A stretch of DNA of 64,000 bases from Synechococcales cyanobacterium GL140_1_metabat_312 (GTDB lineage Bacteria; Cyanobacteriota; Cyanobacteriia; Leptolyngbyales; Leptolyngbyaceae): assembly GCA_025351345.1 (NCBI GenBank), contig JANXWB010000044.1, forward strand, positions 30,149 through 94,148, in the 5' to 3' direction. Shown piece by piece: positions 1 to 9,691 of this stretch (positions are counted from its first letter, which is position 1; each line of letters opens with the position of its first letter). The translations under genes were made by a program, and so were the position numbers. The notes under the pieces are model-generated. The model was not told the origin of the DNA. It did no database searches and saw only the letters and a program-made list of their open reading frames with translations.

Positions 1-800
1 TTGAAATAGTCGGCAGCAAAGGGCGTGCCCATTCGACCAAATCCGGTAATCACTTCGTCAAAGATCAATAAAATACCGTATTTGTCGCAGATCGATCGTA
101 GCTTTTCTAAATAGCCTTTGGGAGGAATAAGAACGCCTGTTGATCCCGCAACAGGTTCAATAATGATGGCGGCAATGGTAGTGGGGTCATGAAGAGTAAC
201 AATGCGCTCCAAATCATCGGCTAAATGCGCCCCCCATTCGGGTTGGCCTTGGCTATAAGCATTGTGTTCAAGATTGTGAGTGTGAGGTAAATGATCAACG
301 CCTGAAAGTAATGGTCCAAATCCTCGGCGATTGGTGGCAATACCTCCGACTGAAATCCCGCCAAATCCGGTGCCATGATAGCCCCGTTCTCGTCCAATTA
401 AGCGGGTTCGGGTGGCGTCTCCTTTGGCTCGGTGGTAGGCGATCGCAATCTTTAGTGCGGTATCAACGGCCTCGGAACCAGAATTCGCGAAGAAGACTGC
501 ATTTAAATCTCCGGGAGTGATCTGCGTGAGGCGATCGGCAAGTTCAAATGGCCCTGGATGTCCCATTTGAAAAGTGGGGGCAAAATCTAAGGTTTCAATT
601 TGTTTTTTGACAGCCTCCGCAATAGTACGACGGCCATGTCCCGCATTCACACACCACAATCCCGCTGTCCCGTCCAAAATTTCCCGATCGTCGATGTCTT
701 TGTAATACATACCCTGTGCGGATGCCAGCAGTCTGGGTTTTGCTTTGAATTGACGGTTGGCGGTGAAGGGCATCCAGAAGGCGTTGAGGTTGGGATTCAT
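1..800 (-). CDS. Class III omega-amino acid:pyruvate aminotransferase, 3' end cut off by the window
   Basis: The 5' 266 codons of a PLP-dependent class III aminotransferase are present; the gene runs out of the window at base 1. Reading from ATG at 798-800 the protein begins MNPNLNAFWMPFTANRQF, the family opening of beta-alanine/omega-amino acid:pyruvate aminotransferases. It continues with DGTAGLWCVNAGHGR, the PLP-phosphate region NSGSEAVDTALK, and IIVEPVAGSTGV. It reaches LLIFDEVITGFGRMG, whose Asp contacts the PLP pyridine nitrogen; the catalytic Lys lies beyond the edge. The family moves amino groups from beta-alanine or similar omega-amines to pyruvate. The substrate is inferred from the N-terminal motif and is not certain. 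No strong Shine-Dalgarno sequence precedes the start. Confidence 0.88.
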   Translation of the reverse strand, partial: MNPNLNAFWMPFTANRQFKAKPRLLASAQGMYYKDIDDREILDGTAGLWCVNAGHGRRTIAEAVKKQIETLDFAPTFQMGHPGPFELADRLTQITPGDLNAVFFANSGSEAVDTALKIAIAYHRAKGDATRTRLIGRERGYHGTGFGGISVGGIATNRRGFGPLLSGVDHLPHTHNLEHNAYSQGQPEWGAHLADDLERIVTLHDPTTIAAIIIEPVAGSTGVLIPPKGYLEKLRSICDKYGILLIFDEVITGFGRMGTPFAADYF

Positions 801-871
801 GGGGATGGAGTGATGGGGTGAACTTTGAAGAGACGATTTAATGATGGAATTCTAAAAAATCACTTAAATAA

Positions 872-902
872 AAGGCATTGAAATAATGGATCTCAATGCC
901 TT
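872..902 (-). terminator. Intrinsic terminator of the 933-1442 gene
   Basis: A 10-bp perfect stem (AAGGCATTGA / TCAATGCCTT) with an 11-nt loop is followed, on the minus strand, by a T-rich run (TTTTATTT). It lies 30 bases past the stop of the gene at 933-1442 and before the aminotransferase start. Confidence 0.8.
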
Positions 903-932
903 CTTAATGCTTTTTGTTTAATTAAATTGGCC

Positions 933-1442
933 TCAAACGCTAGTTGCTTTACGGCGACCGCGAGTGGTCGTTGATTTTATTGTGGTTTTAGTTCCTAATT
1001 TAGCCGGACTTTTATCACTCTTACTCACTTCGGGCGAACTAGATTCACTGTCGGTCTTGGATTTGCGACCACGAACCTTCTTCCCGTCTGGTTCACTCAT
1101 GGCATCTACCGCAGCATTGGCGTTAGTTAACGTTGTTTCCGTCAATTTCCCGACGACGCGGCGCTTGATATTTTTGCCACGCCGTACAGCCGATAAATAA
1201 TATTTCAAGGTCGATGGACTAATTTCAACCCCTTGTTGGGTCAGCATTGTAGAAAGTTCAGGGTAATCGTACCCTCGATCGAGAGCCAAGATAATTTGGT
1301 CCTGCAATGCATTGATCGCTTCGCGCAATGACCAGATTTCCTTGGGCTTGTCTGGCAAATCCATTAGCGTTGACGATGCTTGCGAAATAGCAGCCTTTGA
1401 GACGAGTGTAGCAGTCGGAGAACGACGTTTTGCTCCAGTCAT
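933..1442 (-). CDS. Basic DNA-binding-like protein with TraK/MobC-like HTH segment and AT-hook-like tail
   Basis: A 169-residue, strongly basic protein. Residues ~30-90 (SLREAINALQDQIILALDRG, then YDYPELSTMLTQQGVEISPSTLKYYLSAVRRGK split over ~30 residues) read like the helix-turn-helix of TraK/MobC-type plasmid proteins, in which a repeat-like helix precedes 'isPSTLKyYL'. The last ~75 residues are low-complexity Lys/Ser/Thr with two RGR clusters (KVRGRKSK and TTRGRRKA). These resemble AT-hook cores but lack the GRP proline. No mobilisation genes lie nearby and the gene stands alone with its own terminator, so a chromosomal DNA-binding or nucleoid role is more likely than conjugation. The function is inferred only; the ORF itself is clear. 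Confidence 0.7.
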   Translation of the reverse strand: MTGAKRRSPTATLVSKAAISQASSTLMDLPDKPKEIWSLREAINALQDQIILALDRGYDYPELSTMLTQQGVEISPSTLKYYLSAVRRGKNIKRRVVGKLTETTLTNANAAVDAMSEPDGKKVRGRKSKTDSESSSPEVSKSDKSPAKLGTKTTIKSTTTRGRRKATSV

Positions 1443-1691
1443 TAGAATATCCCTTTTTGTAGTGTTGGCTTAGTAACTTTATTGCGTAACTTTCTCTAAT
1501 GTATACCTCGATAATTCAAGGTTGACAAAGTATTTTTATTTTTTGTGATTTCTAATCCAAATCCACCGTTTTATTGATGTCTCGATCGGTTTTATATCAG
1601 CATTCTTCGCCCTATTAGTTCGATCGACGCTTGGAATGGATATGATGTAACATTACGATCGCTTTAGCATTTCACCTAGCCGTTAAGATGC

Positions 1692-2435
1692 TTATAAATG
1701 AATGGCTTTGGCGATCGTGAACAAGATTGGTGCAAGGAGTAATGCAGGTAAAAATGAGCTAACTCGAATAGGAACTAACTCTAGTAAGTTGCAGCCAATG
1801 CCCATGACCATCAATCCACCTACTCCAGAAACGAGCGCAACACAGGGGTCACTGCTCGGATTTGGGAGAACTTGAGCAAGGCTGCTGGCCACCAGAGAGA
1901 GACTGCCTTGATAGATCAAAATCATCAGGCTAGAGAATGCCACACCAATGCCATAGGTACTGCTAAATGCGATCGAGGCCAGTCCATCCATCACGGCCTT
2001 AACGGTAAGAATTCCAGGGTCTCCGTTCAAACCATTGTTTAAACAGCCTAAAATCGCCATGGGACCGACACAGAACAATAAACTCGTCGCAACGAACCCT
2101 TCTGTAAATCGTCCGCCGCCTTTGACTCGGTGCTTTAGCCAATCGCCCAATTGGGTGAGTTTCAATTCAATGTGTAATGCTTCCCCGAGAATGCCGCCAA
2201 ATACTATAGATAGCAATTCTAAAATCGTACCATCGACTATTCCAACCGTTGCATTTCGCATTGCCCCAGCCATGGTGATCCCTAGAAAAATAGTAAATAA
2301 TCCCAATCCTTGGGTTAAGACCTGCTGCATTCCGGCAGCCATTCGTCCCCGTAGGCTTAGTCCGATCGTCGTACCCATAAGAATGGTAAATACATTGATC
2401 CAGGTGCCGCTTGTTTTTTGCCAAAGGGAGAGCAT
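1692..2435 (-). CDS. DUF554 family membrane protein
   Basis: A 247-residue hydrophobic protein with about six to seven predicted membrane segments. It opens WINVFTILMGTTIGLSLRGRM and carries GLFTIFLGITMAG, ILGCLNNGLNGDP and SGVGGLMVMGIGCNLL. This is the whole-length pattern of DUF554 (YdfK-like) integral membrane proteins, whose biochemical role is unknown. It lies 33 bp downstream of the SGNH hydrolase on the same strand, so the two are probably co-transcribed. Family assignment is strong; function cannot be given. Confidence 0.88.
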   Translation of the reverse strand: MLSLWQKTSGTWINVFTILMGTTIGLSLRGRMAAGMQQVLTQGLGLFTIFLGITMAGAMRNATVGIVDGTILELLSIVFGGILGEALHIELKLTQLGDWLKHRVKGGGRFTEGFVATSLLFCVGPMAILGCLNNGLNGDPGILTVKAVMDGLASIAFSSTYGIGVAFSSLMILIYQGSLSLVASSLAQVLPNPSSDPCVALVSGVGGLMVMGIGCNLLELVPIRVSSFLPALLLAPILFTIAKAIHL

Positions 2436-2468
2436 AGAGAAACCGATCGTAGTGTAGATAAACTAAAT

Positions 2469-3401
2469 CTACAGTAGAGCCTTCAAAATAATCTGACTGA
2501 CTTCTTCATTGCCCATCGCATTGAGATGAATATTGTCGTGGTAGAGCTGTTTTGCATTGTCCTTAGCTTTAAAGGGTTCTAGCAAATCAATATAGTTAAT
2601 TCCTTCTTTTTTCGCTAGTTCATCCAAACGATCGCGGGCTACTCGTTCATAGTTACGAGATTTTCCATCCACTTCTCGTAATAATGGAGTCATGAGCATT
2701 AAAAATTCGACATTGTTTCTCAGTGTTAATCTATGAATGGCCTCAATTGCCTCCAAAATCCTCCCCACCCGATCGCCCTCTTCACTGTGAATTCTTTGTA
2801 ATTCAGATAAAGGCGGGAGCTTAGACAAGCGATAGCGCTCGATTAATTCACCAATGGCTCCGATAGGTTTACGATCGAGATAATTTTTTTCACGGCCCAC
2901 CACAAGACTATTTGGAGCCGTACCAAACAAATCGTCAGTATTAATAATCAGAATCAAGATATCCGTATCAAATAGCCCAAACTGGCGCAGATATTCCAAT
3001 TCATTGCGCGGGGACCAAGAATTGGCCGAGGCATTCAAAACGGTAATAGTGGGAACGTTTTCGAGTTGACTCTCCTGAAGATGTTGCTTAAATCGTTCAG
3101 AAATGATCGAGTCTTGCGGATTCCACCAACCCCCATTGGTCACCGAATCGCCAATGAAAAAAAAGCGGCGTTCACCGGGAATTTTACGATCGCTAATTTC
3201 ATCACTACGCATCGAATACCGATTGATCCGAATAGTGTTGCCATTGCGAATAACGGTTTGGTTCGGTGCAATCAAATAGCCTACTTTTTCATCTGCCTGA
3301 TACAAAAGTGGATCGCCCAGCCCATAGCGCGATCGGAGGATCACTTCAAGAATTAGAAGTAAGACCATGCTCAGTAGACTGATAGTTAAAAAAAGTTTCA
3401 T
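2469..3401 (-). CDS. Membrane-anchored SGNH/GDSL-type hydrolase
   Basis: The 310-residue protein starts with one hydrophobic segment (residues 3-22), probably a signal anchor, followed by an extracytoplasmic SGNH fold. Block I is FFIGDSVTNGG with Ser86 as the expected nucleophile. Block III Asn is probably in the NASANSWSPRNE segment, and the C-terminal YHDNIHLNAMGNEE supplies the Asp-x-x-His pair. SGNH enzymes act as esterases, lipases or O-acetyl(de)acetylases on polysaccharides; no acyltransferase partner is adjacent, so the substrate is open. It probably forms a two-gene unit with the DUF554 gene. Confidence 0.82.
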   Translation of the reverse strand: MKLFLTISLLSMVLLLILEVILRSRYGLGDPLLYQADEKVGYLIAPNQTVIRNGNTIRINRYSMRSDEISDRKIPGERRFFFIGDSVTNGGWWNPQDSIISERFKQHLQESQLENVPTITVLNASANSWSPRNELEYLRQFGLFDTDILILIINTDDLFGTAPNSLVVGREKNYLDRKPIGAIGELIERYRLSKLPPLSELQRIHSEEGDRVGRILEAIEAIHRLTLRNNVEFLMLMTPLLREVDGKSRNYERVARDRLDELAKKEGINYIDLLEPFKAKDNAKQLYHDNIHLNAMGNEEVSQIILKALL

Positions 3402-3475
3402 AAATATTCAGAAAAACTATAAATCGAGCGTGCGGCGATCGGAGGTAAAATAAAAACAATTATTTTTCTTATTTT

Positions 3476-3649
3476 ATGTTGAAACGAATTTGGGAAGGCG
3501 TGTTAGTGATTGTGGCTGACCTTAAGCTGGGTATGACTAAGAGAGATGGGGCCGATAGTCCAGTTTGGATTGGCCTATCGACCGTCATTATTTTAGGGGC
3601 GATTGGATATTTAGTCATCTGGGCGACCCGATTGGCCTATTTGTTTTAA
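3476..3649 (+). CDS. Small single-span membrane protein (57 aa)
   Basis: An ORF of 57 codons begins MLKRIWEGVLVIVADLKLGM and ends with a hydrophobic span (WIGLSTVIILGAIGYLVIW) and a short tail. The layout, an amphipathic N-terminus, a charged middle (TKRDGADSP) and one C-terminal transmembrane helix, is that of a genuine small membrane protein. It sits alone in the plus strand between two minus-strand genes. A GGAGGT lies about 30 bases upstream, too far for an ordinary ribosome binding site. Function is unknown. Confidence 0.6.
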   Translation: MLKRIWEGVLVIVADLKLGMTKRDGADSPVWIGLSTVIILGAIGYLVIWATRLAYLF

Positions 3650-3689
3650 GTGACCCTTGGGCCAGCAAACGCTTGAGTCATTAAACGTC

Positions 3690-5651
3690 TCAGCCTCTCA
3701 GCTTCTCCAACACGCTGATATCTTCCAAGGTGGACGTGTCACCAGAAATCTCTTGACCCGCCGTCAAGCCCCGGAGTAATCGCCGCATAATCTTACCCGA
3801 TCGAGTTTTTGGCAATGCCTCCGCAAACCGAATTTCTCCAGGACGGGCGATCGCACCAATTTCTTTTACGACATGTTTTTTGAGTTCTTTCATCAACTCG
3901 TCGCTGGCAGTATAAGTGCCTTCCAACGTGACAAACGCCACAATCTCCTCGCCCTTCAGATCATCGGGTTTCCCAACGACTGCCGCTTCTGCAACTGCTG
4001 GATGGGAGACCAATGCTGACTCAATTTCCATAGTGCCTAATCGATGTCCCGCTACATTAATCACATCATCCACACGGCCCATCACCCAGAAATAGCTATC
4101 TCCGTCTCGGCGCGCCCCGTCTCCTGCGAAGTAAATGTATTTTCCATCTACAGGCGCAATATGTTCCCAATAGGTTTCGCGGAATCTGTTGTCGTCACCA
4201 TACACCGTGCGCATCATTCCCGGCCAAGGATGACGAATCGCCAAATATCCGCCCTCTCCAGCAGGGACAGTATTGCCGTCCATATCAACCACATCTGCCA
4301 GAATTCCAGGGAACGGAAGGGTTGCAGAACCCGGTTTTGTGGCGATCGCTCCCGGCAATGGCGTAATCATGATGCCCCCTGTTTCGGTTTGCCACCACGT
4401 ATCAACAATAGGGCACCGTTCCGCCCCAATCACAGTGTGATACCACATCCAAGCTTCTGGATTAATCGGTTCACCGACGCTTCCAAGCAATCGCAGCGAC
4501 GTCAAGTCTCTTGAATTCGGATGTTCATCGCCCATTTTGATAAAGGCGCGAATGGCGGTCGGCGCTGTGTAAAGAATGCTGACCTTATGCTTTTGAATGA
4601 CATCCCAAAATGCACCAGGATTCGACGGACGCGGGGCACCTTCATACATCACCGTCGTTGCGCCGTTAGACAATGGACCATACACAACATAGCTATGTCC
4701 CGTAATCCAGCCTACATCCGCTGTACACCAGAAAACGTCCTGTTCCTGCAAATCAAAAATCCATTTGCAAGTCACATGGGAATAGAGGTTATAGCCGCCT
4801 GTTGTATGAAGTACACCTTTGGGTTTGCCTGTCGATCCGGAGGTATACAACACAAACAAATTGTCTTCTGCATCCAATTCTGCCGCCGGACAATCACTCT
4901 CTACTGTTGCCATTAGTTCGTGCCACCAATGATCGCGCCCTGATTCCATGGTGATATCTTGCGCCGTCCGTTTGGCTACAATCACGGTTTCGACTTTGGT
5001 TTGACCATTAGCGATCGCCGCATCCACAGCAGGTTTCAACGGTACAACAACATCCTTACGCCAGCCACCATCGGCTGTAATCACAACCTTGGCTTCCGCA
5101 TCTACTAACCGATCGCGTAATGCCTCCGCACTAAATCCACCAAACACAACCCCATGCACCGCACCAATTCGGGCACAGGCCAACATTGCAACCGCCGCTT
5201 CCGGAATCATGGGCATATAAATCCCGACCCGATCGCCCTTCACCACGCCCATTTTTCTCAGAACATTTGCAAACTGACAAACTTGTTGATGCAATTCCCG
5301 ATAGGTAAGCGTAATTGAATCACCCGGTTCGCCTTCCCAAATGATGGCGGGTTTATCACCTCTCGATTCTAAATGACGATCGAGGCAGTTATAAGACAGA
5401 TTGATTTTTCCATTCACAAACCACTTTGCAAAAGGCGGATTGCTCCAGTCTAATCCCTTAGTCCAAGGGCTAAACCAATGCAATTCTTTTTTGGCTAACT
5501 CTTCCCAAAACGCGACTGGGTCGGCTGCTGCCCGATCGTAAAGCGCCTTATATTCATCAAAGCTTTTCACCGTTGCCTTGGCCGAGAATTCAGCGCTGGG
5601 CGCAAAGGTCCGATTTTCTTGGAGAATCGATTCAATAGTGGGTTGGGACAT
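3690..5651 (-). CDS. acs: Acetyl-CoA synthetase (AMP-forming)
   Basis: The 653-residue ANL-superfamily enzyme activates acetate with ATP and CoA to acetyl-CoA in the cytoplasm. Visible motifs, in order, are the N-terminal ACS domain ([16 protein letters not shown]), the phosphate-binding loop [18 protein letters not shown], the aromatic acetate/adenylate motif [16 protein letters not shown], the hinge [20 protein letters not shown], and the C-terminal [13 protein letters not shown]. The Lys in that last motif is the catalytic, acetylation-controlled residue of the family. Length matches the family (~650). The start [10 protein letters not shown] is the usual cyanobacterial one. It is 105 bp from the ABC-F gene and may have its own promoter. 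Confidence 0.97.
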   Translation of the reverse strand: MSQPTIESILQENRTFAPSAEFSAKATVKSFDEYKALYDRAAADPVAFWEELAKKELHWFSPWTKGLDWSNPPFAKWFVNGKINLSYNCLDRHLESRGDKPAIIWEGEPGDSITLTYRELHQQVCQFANVLRKMGVVKGDRVGIYMPMIPEAAVAMLACARIGAVHGVVFGGFSAEALRDRLVDAEAKVVITADGGWRKDVVVPLKPAVDAAIANGQTKVETVIVAKRTAQDITMESGRDHWWHELMATVESDCPAAELDAEDNLFVLYTSGSTGKPKGVLHTTGGYNLYSHVTCKWIFDLQEQDVFWCTADVGWITGHSYVVYGPLSNGATTVMYEGAPRPSNPGAFWDVIQKHKVSILYTAPTAIRAFIKMGDEHPNSRDLTSLRLLGSVGEPINPEAWMWYHTVIGAERCPIVDTWWQTETGGIMITPLPGAIATKPGSATLPFPGILADVVDMDGNTVPAGEGGYLAIRHPWPGMMRTVYGDDNRFRETYWEHIAPVDGKYIYFAGDGARRDGDSYFWVMGRVDDVINVAGHRLGTMEIESALVSHPAVAEAAVVGKPDDLKGEEIVAFVTLEGTYTASDELMKELKKHVVKEIGAIARPGEIRFAEALPKTRSGKIMRRLLRGLTAGQEISGDTSTLEDISVLEKLRG

Positions 5652-5756
5652 GGGTACTCGAAATGAAAATACTGATCCTACGATACTGGTTTGCCTCGTC
5701 CGATCGTATTACTATGTACTTTCATAACGCGATTGGTATGACCGATTACACCGCTT

Positions 5757-7685
5757 CTACATCAGTTCAGCAAGCTCCATCCACCGATCGGTCGATCGTT
5801 CAATCTCACTATTAATATTGGCCAGCCGATCGGACAATGCCTGAATATCACTGTAGCCACCGGACGAATTGCTGTAGAGCTTCGCTTCCAGTTCAGCTTT
5901 TTCGGCTTCCAGCTTTGGCATTTTAGCTTCTAGTTCTTCGTATTCTCGTTTCTCTTTGAAGGTGACTTTGCGGGCTTTGGTGACGATCGGAGTTGGTTCA
6001 ACTAAAACAGGTTCAGGAGCAGTTGGTTTAGGGCCAACTTGAATGGTGGGCGCTGAGTTTTCTTCTCGCTTCTCATCTTTTTTACAATCGAGATAGATGG
6101 AGTAGTTGCCGGGATAACGACGAACGTTACCGCCCGGTTCTAAGGCAAAAATAGTCTCAACGGTCCGATCGAGGAAGTATCGATCATGAGATACCACTAT
6201 GACAGCGCCTTTGAAATCTTCCAAATATTCTTCAAGCACCCCCAACGTTTGGACATCCAAATCATTTGTCGGTTCATCCAAAATTAGAACATTTGGTGCA
6301 GATAGTAAAACCTGTAATAGGAAGAGTCTACGCTTTTCGCCTCCCGAAAGTTTACCGATCGGCGAATATTGTTGATTCGGTGAAAATAGGAATCGCTCCA
6401 GCATTTGTGATGCGGTAATAATCGATCCGTCAGACGTTTTTACTAATTCCGCAATGTCTTTTAAATAATCAATTACACGCTGATTGTTATTAATCCCACT
6501 TTGCAGTTCATCAGAATGTTGATCAAAGTAACCAAACTGAATCGTCGAACCAATATCAACCGTTCCAGAATCCGGTTCAACTCGTCCTGTAATCAAATTC
6601 ATTAAGGTCGATTTACCCGCGCCATTCATGCCGATGATGCCAATCCGATCGTCGGGGGTGAATTCGTAGGTGAAATCTTTGATCAACGTCCGATCGCCGT
6701 AGCTTTTGCTGACATCGGTAAGTTCAGCAACTTTTTTACCAATACGACGGCCCATAGTCGAAATTTCGACTTTCCCTTGAACGGTTTTGAATTCCGTCGC
6801 CTTCATATCCTCAACTCGACCAATCCGCGCCTTTTGTTTAGTACTACGCGCCTTTGGTCCTTTTTTCAACCATTCCAGTTCCCGCCTTAAAACCCCAGCA
6901 AATTTGCGTTGACTACTAGCGGATGATTCTTCTTGGGCTGCTTTTTTTTCTAAATAATAGGAATAATTTCCTTCATAGTTAAACAGTTCTGCCCGATCGA
7001 TTTCCAAAATACGATTGGTCACTTGGTCCAAGAAATACCGATCGTGCGTCACCAAAAGCAAGGATCCGGTATAGCGCGACAAATAGCCTTGTAACCACTC
7101 GACAGAATCCGCATCCAAATGGTTCGTCGGTTCATCCATCAACAACACATCAGGCTGGGCAATTAGAGCCGTGGCGATCGCGATCCGTTTACGATAACCG
7201 CCCGACAGATCTCCCACTCGCGTCGTAAAGTCAGTGATTCCTAACTGATTGAGCGCGATCGTCGCTTGAGTTTCCAGTTCCCAAGCTCCAGTTTGATCCA
7301 TCCGATGGGTGAGACTGGACAATTTATTGAGAAGCTTATCTTGGTCCGCATCTGGGTCAGCGAGTGCTTCAGAAACGGCTTCGTACTCTTTAATCAGCGC
7401 CATCACGTCGCCGCTGTCAGTAAATATTTGCTCTAATACAGTTTTTTCTTCATCTACATCGGGCTGCTGGGGTAAATACACTACCCGCACACCACCCGGA
7501 ATCTCGATTTCGCCGCCGTCAATTGGCTCGATTCCCGCAATCATTTTCAGCAATGTAGACTTGCCAGAACCGTTGGTGCCAATGAGTCCCACCCGATCGC
7601 GGTTCTCTAGAACAAAATTGCCCTCCTTCAACACCTCTTTAATTCCAAAGTCTTTACGGATCGATCGCAGTGTCAAAAGAGCCAT
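5757..7685 (-). CDS. ABC-F family ATPase (Uup-like)
   Basis: A soluble 642-residue protein with two ABC ATPase domains and no membrane segment, the ABC-F plan (ribosome-associated translation factors). Domain 1 has Walker A GTNGSGKST, signature LSGGYRKR and Walker B LLMDEPTNHLD. Domain 2 has GMNGAGKST, LSGGEKRR and LILDEPTNDLD. Between them is the basic linker KKGPKARSTKQKARI. A charged coiled coil (residues ~575-642, KREYEELEAKMPKLEAEKAE) ends the protein, as in Uup. Uup-type factors act on the 70S ribosome and reduce transposon precise excision in E. coli. The exact subfamily is an inference from the C-terminal coil. Confidence 0.93.
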   Translation of the reverse strand: MALLTLRSIRKDFGIKEVLKEGNFVLENRDRVGLIGTNGSGKSTLLKMIAGIEPIDGGEIEIPGGVRVVYLPQQPDVDEEKTVLEQIFTDSGDVMALIKEYEAVSEALADPDADQDKLLNKLSSLTHRMDQTGAWELETQATIALNQLGITDFTTRVGDLSGGYRKRIAIATALIAQPDVLLMDEPTNHLDADSVEWLQGYLSRYTGSLLLVTHDRYFLDQVTNRILEIDRAELFNYEGNYSYYLEKKAAQEESSASSQRKFAGVLRRELEWLKKGPKARSTKQKARIGRVEDMKATEFKTVQGKVEISTMGRRIGKKVAELTDVSKSYGDRTLIKDFTYEFTPDDRIGIIGMNGAGKSTLMNLITGRVEPDSGTVDIGSTIQFGYFDQHSDELQSGINNNQRVIDYLKDIAELVKTSDGSIITASQMLERFLFSPNQQYSPIGKLSGGEKRRLFLLQVLLSAPNVLILDEPTNDLDVQTLGVLEEYLEDFKGAVIVVSHDRYFLDRTVETIFALEPGGNVRRYPGNYSIYLDCKKDEKREENSAPTIQVGPKPTAPEPVLVEPTPIVTKARKVTFKEKREYEELEAKMPKLEAEKAELEAKLYSNSSGGYSDIQALSDRLANINSEIERSTDRWMELAELM

Positions 7686-7878
7686 GGAGTGCTGGGGGTG
7701 AGAGGAATCTCAGACATAAAAGATAGCAGGCATAACCCTATCACTTCTCGGTAACAAAAACTTTACAGCTCTGTGATGCCAATCACAATGCATATGACCA
7801 TTTCTTCCAATAATAAGTAAGGTGCATCCATCCGTATAAATTCTGAATGTCTGAATTCTCGAAAAAACGTCGGGAACA

Positions 7879-7894
7879 GGATAGATATCTATCC
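7879..7894. repeat. 16-bp perfect palindrome upstream of the 7977 gene
   Basis: GGATAGAT-ATCTATCC is a perfect palindrome without spacer. It lies about 100 bases before the small protein gene at 7977 and 195 bases before the ABC-F start on the other strand, so it could be an operator for either. No matching known regulator consensus is recognised. Confidence 0.4.
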
Positions 7895-7976
7895 CTTCGT
7901 TCTGTTTTCTTTGAAATTTGTGCCATTCGCTACTTTTTTGTTCAGTCCATAACTTCTACTTATGCTGGTAATTGTG

Positions 7977-8198
7977 ATGTGCATCCGCGATGTCGTTGAT
8001 CAGGCGTTAATGACTGGACTCTTGACGTTTGAAGCTGAGAACCAACTCCGAGGTTTGTTGTCGAAAAAGTATGGTTACGAAGATTGGCAAGCTTTTATGG
8101 CGTTGCAATCAGCGGCCATGCTAGGTCAGGTTCAACAAGAATCTCGTTATTGTCTACCCGCGCGCGATCGCCAAGGTTTGGAGCCTGTTGTGGAATGA
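7977..8198 (+). CDS. Conserved-type small cyanobacterial protein, unknown function
   Basis: A 73-residue soluble protein when started at the second ATG (MCIRDVVDQALMTGLLTFEAENQLRGLLSK). Five extra residues are possible from ATG 7962. The pattern 'RDVvdqALmTG.Lt.e.E.qLr.LL ... dw.Afm.LQ.A...G.V.Q.SR' is one I associate with small proteins common in cyanobacteria. It is predicted all-helical, with no cysteine pair or catalytic motif. It lies 129 bp upstream of ispG. A weak hairpin (AATGC/GCATT, 8263-8282, followed by Ts) separates them. Confidence 0.65.
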   Translation: MCIRDVVDQALMTGLLTFEAENQLRGLLSKKYGYEDWQAFMALQSAAMLGQVQQESRYCLPARDRQGLEPVVE

Positions 8199-8327
8199 CT
8201 AATGAGGTGTTCTAGAGGAGAGCTTCTGGATGCAAGCCTTCTGGCCATGTGATATTTTAGGGAATGCATCCATCGGGGCATTTTTTGTGGCAATCTGGAA
8301 CTCACAAAGATTTTTTCCGTAAGCGCT

Positions 8328-9575
8328 ATGCAAACTCTGATGATCCCTGAGACCGCGCCCCTGAATAGCCCAAGTAGCTTGATGCTATCGACTGATCCTG
8401 GTATTCGTCGTCGCAAAACCCGATCGGTCCCGGTGGGCAGCATCATGATCGGCAGTGAGCATCCGGTGGCGGTTCAGTCGATGATCAATGAAGACACTTT
8501 AGACATTGAGGGATCGGTCGCTGGAATTCGTCGCCTCCATGAAATTGGTTGTGAAATTGTTCGGGTGACGGTGCCCAGTATGGCCCATGCCAAAGCGATG
8601 GAACAAATTCGCGATCGGCTTCATGCGACCTATCAGCCCGTGCCATTAGTGGCTGATGTCCATCATAACGGCATGAAAATCGCGATTGAAGTTGCAAAAT
8701 ATGTAGACAATGTACGAATTAACCCAGGTCTCTATGTCTTTGAAAAGCCAGTGGAAGGCCGCACCGAATATACAAAACAAGAATTTGACGAGATTGGCGA
8801 AAAAATCCTCGAAACTCTCGCGCCATTGGTCATTACGCTGCGGGACCAAAACAAATCCATGCGAATTGGCGTGAACCACGGATCCTTGGCAGAACGGATG
8901 CTGTTCACGTACGGCGATACTCCAGCAGGCATGGTCGAGTCAGCTCTAGAGTTCATTCGGATGTGTGAGTCGCTGGATTTCTATCATTTAGAAATTTCCC
9001 TCAAGGCATCCAACGTACCCGTCATGTTGGCAGCCAATCGGCTGATGGTGCAGCGGATGGATGAATTAGGCATGATGTATCCATTACATCTTGGGGTGAC
9101 GGAAGCGGGCGATGGTGAGTATGGTCGCATCAAATCTACAGCAGGCATTGGCACGTTACTGGCCGAAGGCATGGGCGATACTTTGCGCGTTTCGTTGACA
9201 GAAGCTCCAGAGAAGGAAATTCCAGTGTGCTACGGAATTTTACAAGCCTTGGGACTCCGGCGAACCATGGTGGAGTATGTTGCTTGTCCCTCTTGCGGTC
9301 GGACATTGTTTAATCTGGAAAATGTACTCCACAAGGTTCGTGAGGCCACAAGTCACTTAGCGGGACTGAATATTGCGGTGATGGGGTGCATTGTGAACGG
9401 TCCGGGTGAGATGGCGGATGCTGATTATGGCTATGTGGGTAAGACGGCTGGGACGATCGCCCTTTACCGGGGTCGCGAAGAAATTAAACGGGTCCCCGAA
9501 GCGGAGGGTGTGAAGGAACTTGTGGCGTTGATTAAGGCGGATGGTCAGTGGGTGGAGCCGGAAGAAACCCCCTAG
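8328..9575 (+). CDS. ispG: 4-hydroxy-3-methylbut-2-en-1-yl diphosphate synthase (GcpE)
   Basis: A 415-residue enzyme of the MEP isoprenoid pathway. It reductively converts methylerythritol cyclodiphosphate to HMBPP using a [4Fe-4S] cluster. The N-terminal TIM barrel is marked by [16 protein letters not shown] and RVTVPSM. The C-terminal [4Fe-4S] half carries the cluster cysteines in [11 protein letters not shown] (near residue 320) and the conserved [10 protein letters not shown] near residue 350. Cyanobacterial enzymes take electrons from ferredoxin; that is family knowledge. About 20 residues precede the conserved [10 protein letters not shown] block, so the start is likely but not proved. 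The ctp protease gene follows 116 bp downstream. Confidence 0.97.
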   Translation: MQTLMIPETAPLNSPSSLMLSTDPGIRRRKTRSVPVGSIMIGSEHPVAVQSMINEDTLDIEGSVAGIRRLHEIGCEIVRVTVPSMAHAKAMEQIRDRLHATYQPVPLVADVHHNGMKIAIEVAKYVDNVRINPGLYVFEKPVEGRTEYTKQEFDEIGEKILETLAPLVITLRDQNKSMRIGVNHGSLAERMLFTYGDTPAGMVESALEFIRMCESLDFYHLEISLKASNVPVMLAANRLMVQRMDELGMMYPLHLGVTEAGDGEYGRIKSTAGIGTLLAEGMGDTLRVSLTEAPEKEIPVCYGILQALGLRRTMVEYVACPSCGRTLFNLENVLHKVREATSHLAGLNIAVMGCIVNGPGEMADADYGYVGKTAGTIALYRGREEIKRVPEAEGVKELVALIKADGQWVEPEETP

Positions 9576-9691
9576 GAGACTTTAGATCGAGCCTAGAGTT
9601 TTACTCATTTTCTTTAGTCCCGATCGGACCCGATCGACGATTTATTCGTTATGCTACATAATCAATCTAGTCTTATCCTGAGCTTCTTGAC

